Shown piece after piece: positions 57,370 to 64,000 of a stretch of DNA of 64,000 nt. Made by a program: the position numbers and the translations under genes. The DNA lies in assembly GCA_900175165.2 (NCBI GenBank), contig FWWN02000349.1, forward strand, positions 27,584 through 91,583, in the 5' to 3' direction. The stretch's first letter is position 1. The number at the start of each line of letters is the position of its first letter. Source of the DNA: Rhizomucor pusillus (taxonomy: Eukaryota > Mucoromycota > Mucoromycetes > Mucorales > Lichtheimiaceae). The notes beneath the pieces are model-generated. The model made no database searches. It had not been told where the DNA came from and saw only the letters and a list, made by a program, of their open reading frames with translations.

Positions 57370-57930
57370 GAAAGGTTGCGACTGTGCGATAAGAAAAAGG
57401 AATGCAAGCAAAACTGGCAACGATGGACAGCAGAGAATCGCTTAATTCCCATGGCAGCAATGCATGTGACCTTGCAATTGGTTGAGTCGCCACCAACGAG
57501 AACATTTCAATTTCGCATAAATGATGAGCGTCTGTTGATGGTTGGACAGACAGTTGCCATAAAAGGGATTTCAAATTTTGCACCCCAAGTGAGAACGATA
57601 CACCTAGTCGTATGTTGTGCGTTGCTCCATCCGCGTTGATGACCCTTGTTCAATGTCAGCCACCGTAATTGACAGGATCAATGGCCAGAAAGGTCAAATA
57701 GTGAGCATTGTCGCGGACGAAGCGAGGAGTTGCTCCGTAGCAATTGATTGACAGTCGACTGCGCAACTGAGAATACAGTTGATCGGATTTAGATGCTTTG
57801 CGAAGCTAGTACGACCAAAACGAATCTGAGCAGAAGAGTCAAGCTTCTGAAAAGAAAAGATTATAGCGTCGCTTCATTGACTCGAAGTCTGTAACTTGTG
57901 CTACCGTCACTGCTCAGCATTCACAAAATA

Positions 57931-58030
57931 CACTTTTTCCAAAAATTAAATGTCGCTGCAATTTGCAGTTTTGTTGTATAAATGTATTATAAAATTTCAC
58001 AAAATGCGACATTACTTATGGGAAAAAGTG
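57931..58030. mobile_element. MITE copy 2
   Basis: A 100-bp sequence nearly identical to 46692-46790, with the same CACTTTTTCC ends. TA lies on the left; the right flank is GA, so the target duplication is incomplete here. It sits just beyond the F-box/LRR cluster, opposite copy 1. Confidence 0.8.
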
Positions 58031-58230
58031 GACTGATGTCGTTTATGAGGTAAGCACTGCCCGGTATAACAATCACCGTTGCACAACTTGCCACAGGAGG
58101 CGATCCAGGCGCTTACTTCGCCGCTGCTGAGCCAGATTGAACTCCAGCAACTTCTTTTTCATTTTTAAGCATCTCGTTCGGGGAACCGGATTCCACATCC
58201 TTTTTTTTTTTCTTCCCGCATATCTCTGCA

Positions 58231-60027
58231 ATGAAATCTACCTCTCTGACACTGTTAATACTTGGGTTTCTTGTCTCAAGTATGTGGACAATACAAAGAT
58301 ATTCTTTCTACCGTTTACTCATCTACTATTCAACAGATATCCCAGGCGCAATTGGTAAAGGCGGCGGAGGCGGCGGCCGCGGAGGTAAAAGAATGCCCTT
58401 TTTTCTTAGAGATGTAATCAATTCTGAGCAAACTTGTTTGTAGGAGGCGGCGGTGGAGGAAGTTCAGGCGGCGGCGCCAGAGGAGGAGGAACTTCTGGAG
58501 GTGGAGGAGGCTCCAGAGGCGGTGGTGGTGGCAGCTCGGGTGGCCGAAGTCCTGCCAATTCAGGTATGTATCTAGACTTGGATCAAGAGCAATATCCACG
58601 CATGAATGTTGACGCATAATATAGGAAATCCTGCCATGTCGCAACCGAGAAGTGGCCCTGTAAGCAACGCTGGCGGATATACTTTCCCAGCTGGTAGTCA
58701 AGGCTTCACAAAAGGTGGTTACGGAAGTTTCAATCAAGGAAAACCGCCGCAGTACGCTTCGACCCGATGTAAGTTGTCGTGAGTGACGCGCTCGATGACA
58801 TTGCTCTTATTGATGTGCTATTTTCGATTAGCTACGTATACCAACTATCCTTCAACTTACACAGGCGGATACGGCGTTGGCGGATACCGCGGTGGATGGT
58901 ACGGCACGTACAATCCAGCGCTTTTATACTGGGCCATCATCCCTTCGGCTTTCTACATTGGCTACTGGGGTGCGTACCATCGTTACAATTCTCAGACAGG
59001 TGCATACTACGCCCCTGTCTTATCCACTGGAGGCGAGGGTACCTCCAACGTTATTATCAACGGCACCGAGTATACCAGCGACGATGACAATTACCACTAT
59101 ACTTTCAACATGTCCACCAACAATGTCTACCCAATGGCGGATTACAGTTTCTTTGCTTCGTCCGATCCTTCGGCCAATCCTGCCGACTTTGCATATCGCC
59201 TCCTGTTTGCTAACGTGATCGAGTTTAACGACGCCAACAACAATGGTTTCTATGATAACGGCGAGCAAGTGCTCGCAGTGACGTCGCTTGCCAACTTGCC
59301 GTGGCAACCGCTTGCTGTTGCTAACAGAACTGCACCGAACAATGCCTCGCAAACATTTTTTGAAGTAACAACGATGGCATCGAATGTTACACGTAACAAC
59401 AATGCTTCCGATACCTCCTTCACTGCATACCTCACCTGGCGCTCTAGCAACCTTCAGATCAATGCAACAGATGGAGGTGTACCACTCCAGCCTAACTCTC
59501 TTTGGTACAACCTGTCACTTTCCGGATATCCTCTCCCGACGTCACCCAGCACCCGTCTCGCCATCGCCCAAGTCCTCAGCCTTTCAACCGATAACAACAT
59601 CGTGTTTGATGTTAATATGACCACGCCTGCCGATGTAGCAAGACAAATCAAGACAAACGAGACATACGGTCTTTCACTCGGTAACTATTCCAATGGCCGC
59701 CTCGAATACGAGCCGACCGTGAATATCACGGATGTCAGTCAGCCACCTAGCAACGCAGGCATCCCATCAGATTCTAACAGAAATGCCTGGATTTGGGGCA
59801 ACTCGTTTGATTCGCGACAGCAAAAGTTGCTGTACATCTCGATTCCATATCAAAACTCGACATCTCCAAAGCTAACCGGTTTTGGATTTTTGGACGTCGA
59901 TGTCATGAACGCCGCAGCCAGCGGTGCTGACACTCCCAGCAATCCGATTGCTAACATCGCAACGTCGTTGTCTGCAAAAGTAACGCTGGCTCTTGCGACC
60001 ACGGCCGGCTTCTTTATGCTTTTGTAA
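58231..60027 (+). CDS. Glycine-rich secreted or surface protein, unknown family
   Basis: No named family was recognised. Seen: ATG 58231 starts a signal peptide (MKSTSLTLLILGFLVS). Four short introns separate a Gly-rich region (GGGGGSSGGGARGGG type, about 58350-58560), a Gly/Ser/Gln/Tyr linker and a large exon to 60027. The large exon starts YTNYPSTYTGGYGVGG, has a membrane-like ALLYWAIIPSAFYIGYW segment and then a ~330-residue globular part. That part has many N-glycosylation sites (NGT, NMS, NAS, NVT, NNAS, NAT, NLS) and a Ca-loop-like NDANNNGFYDNGEQ. The end is hydrophobic (VTLALATTAGFFMLL), fitting a GPI signal or tail anchor. The first intron's frame is GTCTCAA|GTATGT. It is probably cell-wall or plasma-membrane exposed. 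The neighbour at 61066 shares the design. Confidence 0.7.
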
Positions 60028-60988
60028 CCGGGCAACGTTGAATTAGAAGAAAGGAAATGATCATGCAGCAACATTTACATATTTCAACTTGTATTTTACT
60101 GTATCTAATACTGTTATATACTCATTTACTCGCATCAAACGTAATAATATCAAATTTTACTTACAATATGTACGTACACTATTGGTGATGTCGTGTTGGT
60201 CGGCAGTAACTACAGAGTTTCGTCTCCTGATTTCCAAACTCGTTTGATCTGCGTAGGTATTCCCGAATACAGTCTGGCTCTATGAGCTATGAGTAGATTT
60301 TGACCCGTTGTTTCTTCATCACGTTCATACACTGCTTTCTAAATTTGACTTAACAAAGAACTTTGAGATCTTTCCATGTGGCTCGTTGATGATACACTAC
60401 CCGTTCTCATGTTTCGGTTTTGCGCCATGTACGACAAAAGTTTCATAGAATCCAAGGCATCTCCTATTACACTGCGCCTCGCTAGATTTCTGATTTTGTA
60501 TTAGATCTGTGGAATTAGATGCAGTGTGTTATCTTGCCGATCAAGTTTTTATATACACTGAATCCCTGGATCACGGCTGCTAGGTACACACTCGCACTCG
60601 ATCCTTATTTCTGTAACGATGGCATTGTCGATTTTCATCATGATACAGCTTCATTTGCGAGTATCAAGGCGCAGTAACGTTCCCGATCCTTGTTACGTGC
60701 GAGTCAACTGTACGTATGTGAGATGTACAACGCTTGTTGCACAACGTAATCCCAGGAACTAACAGTTCGATATTTACCTCTTTAGGGAATTACCAGAAGC
60801 TGCGCCAGCGATTTCATTTTGGCCGTGGCACAGCCTCAATTTCCGTGATCTTTTCACGAATTGGTTTTGTCAGAAAACGGTCCAATTTGTCAATCCAAAT
60901 CTATCTAAATCTAAAGAGGCAAGTACATGCCCGGATCTAGAGCGTGCGCGTGAAAAAGAACTGAGAGGGAGTGATGGAAAGGATCAAG
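60028..60988. other. Intergenic, nothing recognised
   Basis: No coding frame with family support was seen. The right end is the promoter of the next Gly-rich gene. Confidence 0.35.
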
Positions 60989-60997
60989 ATATAAAAG
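60989..60997 (+). promoter_or_regulatory. TATA element of the small Gly-rich gene
   Basis: The sequence atataaaag lies about 70-77 bp upstream of ATG 61066. Confidence 0.55.
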
Positions 60998-61065
60998 AAC
61001 AGGAACAGGTTGGATGTTTGATCCACATCTTTTCTACAGTTCACTTTGCATACCATCTTCAGGCA

Positions 61066-61566
61066 ATGAAGTTTGCTGGCCTTTTCAAACTGTTGACCTT
61101 CGCTTTGTTCGCGTCGTGTAAGTTTACACCACTATGTGGTCAACGATAGCTAGTATACAGGATCAGCGACTAACTGTCTTGCCGTAAATTAGTCGTTCTA
61201 GCTGACATTGACAAGACCGCGTACGGTGTAATCGAAGGCTCTGGCTTTGATCCCGTTATGCTCAAGGGTGGCCACGGTGGTGGCGGTAGCAGCGGCGGCG
61301 GCGACAGCGGAGGCAGCAGCAGTGGTGCGTAGTAGATATTGTCTTTCTAATTCTACTGATATCAATCTTCTAACGACATGCACAATGCAGGCGGATCCAG
61401 CAGCGGTGGCAGCTATGGTAGCGGAGGATCCCACAACGTTAACGCTACAGATTCTGCAGCACCTGCCTCTTTCACTGCCATGGAAGGTCTGGTGAAATTG
61501 CAAACGGTCTTGATTGCACTTAGCGTCATTGCCCTCGCACAGGACTTTTCTCGACGCATTCTGTAA
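61066..61566 (+). CDS. Small Gly/Ser-rich secreted protein with hydrophobic tail
   Basis: No family recognised. Seen: ATG 61066 opens a signal peptide (MKFAGLFKLLTFALFASFVL) that spans the first intron. DIDKTAYGVIEGSGFDPVML follows, then a Gly/Ser stretch split by a second intron, and NVNATDSAAPASF. The last part is a hydrophobic segment (LQTVLIALSVIALA) ending RRIL with TAA at 61564-61566. Exon junctions keep frame: TCG T|TC GTT, and AGT G|GC GGA. The layout of signal peptide, Gly-rich stalk and hydrophobic C-terminus mirrors 58231-60027 and suggests a GPI-anchored surface protein. About 120 residues. The plus-strand order and similarity of design make these two a possible pair from one surface-protein family. 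Confidence 0.7.
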
Positions 61567-62164
61567 CCTGTTAGTGTCCTTCTTTCCGAGCCACTGCTAT
61601 AGATACAGAGATCTTGTGCATATTTATAACTATCTCTACTGTAATTAAAGTATACTCTAAATAGTCCTAAGCTAAATAAATGTATTTTGATTTACTCCTC
61701 GAAAGCGATCTAATACTGTGATCTTGTTTGTTTAATACATATCATGAGATCAATTCTACCCATGACTCCAAATTCTACGTATTTACCTCTGATCATCGTT
61801 TAAGTTTTTGACCTGAAGTGACAAGTAGCGTGTTGTGTTTTTTGCACAAGATATTTACCGCGAAATCTTGTCTTCGTAGTTCGTAGTAGAAACCACTAAT
61901 GGCAACAAAAGGACTCTATATTACTGATTTAAAAAGGCAATGTTGTAATAAACTGAAGAAGGTAGCAAATAACCCGAAAGTTTCTTGCTATATCAAGCGA
62001 AAAGAAATACAGAGGTGCAGTCAAAAGTGGACAAGCAAGGGATGATCCAGTCAGTTGTCATGTGTGCTCCCTCAATCCGAGCGCGCCCGCGGAGAGAAGC
62101 TTTCATATCCAGTTCGGCCTGTGCACTGCAAAGCGCCGTTTATCCCCACCACCACTATCACGCT
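61567..62164. other. Intergenic, nothing recognised
   Basis: A spacer between the Gly-rich gene and the lectin gene. No feature was recognised. Confidence 0.3.
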
Positions 62165-63779
62165 ATGTTCCCGTCCGGGTACTTTTATATCATCTCGAGA
62201 AAGCATGGGTTCGCTCTCGATGTATACGATGGACAGACAAAGGCAAGCAAATCATCGTTGCAATTTTGGCCATCAAGTTACTAATGCACTGTGTAGACCG
62301 GCGCCAACATTATTGTGTGGCCACAAAAGTTCCAGGATTCAGACAATCAGTAAGTGAACGCGAAAGAAGAAACAGTGGGTAGTGTTGTGCAAAAAGGGAA
62401 AGGGATAAGGACGAACAGGGCAAACGGATTTGTGGTATCTTTAGCCGACACTCCTGGCTTATTACCCCCTCCTGACAGGTTGTGGACCTACGATAATGGA
62501 CGCATAGTCAATAAGAAATCAGGGCACGGTAAGTCTGTCAATGGAATTATAAGACAGTAGACAAAAGTATTACTGACATAGAATGGCATAGTGCTGGATG
62601 TTAGCTCAAGTACGTAACTATATTTCGAAAGCATCTCGGATAGGGCAATGGCTTAATTTCTTTGCCAGGTGCATTCAAAAAGGACAAGACAATCGTCCAG
62701 AATAAGAAGAAAGATAACCATCCGGCTCAAGAGGTTAGTATGATTCCTTGACCAAGCATGCGTTCTTGCTGACCGATTCTTCTTGGAATTTTAGTGGGGT
62801 TTTGAGAACGGATTCATTTACAACAAAGTCTATCCGACCATGGTTTTGGATATCAAGGTAGGAGCAGAAATTGTTTTTGAGAGAGAGAGAGAGTGAGGGG
62901 GCAGGAAGGAAAGAAAATACTGATGGACTGTAAACCATGCAGGGTGACAGCGACTCGGGTGGCGCTCAGGTTTTGCTTTACAACCGTAAAGATTCGGACA
63001 ACTTGAATCAACTATGGTACCTCGAACCTTACGACCAATTCGCGGCATCATTGAACCTCGCTGCAGATACTGGTCCTCTGCACAAGCAACCTAACTTTGG
63101 ACAGCCACGACTTGGATACGGTGCAGAGGTTGGTGTTCCTCCTGAACTGACGAAGCTTCCTGACAACATCAAAGTTGTGGGCGTAGGCGACAACGTTGCA
63201 CCAACACCTTCGACACCAGTGAATCCCCCAGCGCACGATAACTCTGAGTTGCCAGAGGCTTTGGCGGCTGCCGGTTACCAGGGATCTGCTACACATTCCG
63301 CTCCAGGTGCTCAGCCCGGCTACCCGCCACAGATGCCGCCACAGCACCAACAGCATCACGCGGCTGGCGCATACCCGCCTCCACCTGCACCGTCTAGCAA
63401 TTATCCACACTCTCCGCCAACTGGCCACTATCCACCGCCACCCTCTTCAGAAGGATATGGATCGCATCCACAGCACCAGGCAGCATCTCCTTATTCGCCT
63501 CCACCTAGCTCTGCGTATCCAGCCTCACCTCAAGGCCACATTGCAATGCCCCAGCCTGGCGCACCACCTAGCTATCCTCCTCATCATCATCCACAGCAAC
63601 CCTACGGCGGAGGATACCCGTCGCCGCAACCAAACCCTACGTTCCCACAACCTGGCTTCCCATCTCCTCAGCAGGGCGCCGGTGCTTATCCACCACCATC
63701 ACAGATGCCCATGCCAGGCACGCATCAGCTAAGCCAGTATCCACCTCCACCTAGCAATTATCCACCATATCCCCAATAA
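62165..63779 (+). CDS. Ricin B-type lectin with long proline-rich tail
   Basis: Seen: ATG 62165 (MFPSGYFYIISRKHGFALDV). Seven or so exons encode one ricin-B beta-trefoil domain: IIVWPQKFQDSDNQLWTYDN, VLDVSSSAFKKDKTIVQNK, WGFENGFIYNKVYPTMVLDI and NQLWYLEPY, with the QxW repeats intact. The last exon (62941-63779) adds about 245 residues rich in Pro, Tyr, Gly, Gln and His (PPPPSSEGYGSHPQHQ and the like), which should be disordered. The intron at 62243-62296 has a GC donor (ACAAAG|GCAAGC), and its position matches the GT intron after SLK in the paralogue at 14849-15623. No signal peptide. It may bind glycans through the lectin head while the tail self-associates. The ligand is unknown. Confidence 0.82.
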
Positions 63780-64000
63780 TTGTCTGGAATATAAATTCAA
63801 TGAAGGAAATCGCTATGCTTGCTTTTATGAGAAATCAATTATATTTATGCAGTCGTTTTATTCCTTTGCATTTTCTGGGTTGATACTGGGACCAGCAGAG
63901 TAATTATTGTGTTCACTTGTTTTCGATCAGTAGATAATGATACCTTAGAATGTAGCACGCAATTCAGACCTTAATACGTCGACAATGTGGGCATCCTGAA
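63780..64000. other. 3' flank of the lectin gene
   Basis: AT-rich sequence to the right edge, probably 3' UTR. Nothing else was seen. Confidence 0.3.

Overview
The window is nuclear DNA of an early-diverging filamentous fungus, most likely Mucoromycota. The evidence is many short introns (about 50-70 bp) with CTAAC-like branch points and GT-AG plus some GC-AG borders, 1,3-beta-glucan synthase, Kre9-type GPI wall proteins, a Ral-type small GTPase, and Mediator and splicing subunits. Species was not determined. Exon borders were worked out by hand from reading-frame continuity, family similarity and splice consensus; no alignment or search was run.

Layout. 1-4417 (-): most of a large fusion of a fatty acyl-CoA reductase and a PlsB/GNPAT-type acyltransferase, running off the left edge. 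4418-11800: about 7.4 kb with no intact gene; it holds a near-perfect 93-bp inverted repeat, degenerate ~100-bp tandem repeats, and relics of a DNA transposase and a retropepsin. 11801-27540: a dense housekeeping block with a HAK/KUP potassium transporter, a ricin-B lectin, a Ral GTPase, two Kre9-like wall proteins, MED4, a Bax-inhibitor family protein, SLX9, a CCCH-methyltransferase and a questin-oxidase family protein. 28100-30300: an F-box/LRR relic and one nearly complete F-box/LRR gene. 30643-33438: an AVEN-like gene and an unknown protein. 33439-36345: a 2.9-kb stretch with no recognisable gene. 36346-45759: a homeobox regulator, BUD13, an alpha/beta-hydrolase and FKS1.

46692-58030: an F-box/LRR cluster with two apparently functional members and two pseudogenes, plus a P450 relic, and two copies of a ~100-bp MITE at its edges. 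58231-63779: two glycine-rich secreted proteins and a second ricin-B lectin with a long proline-rich tail.

Themes. Wall and surface building recurs: FKS1, two Kre9-like proteins and two Gly-rich secreted proteins. The F-box/LRR family is expanding and decaying locally, and all members appear to share one intron after the F-box region; in two members that intron is a multiple of three with no stop, so it is easily misread as coding. The most striking gene is the reductase-acyltransferase fusion, whose acyltransferase half lacks the catalytic histidine of the HX4D motif.
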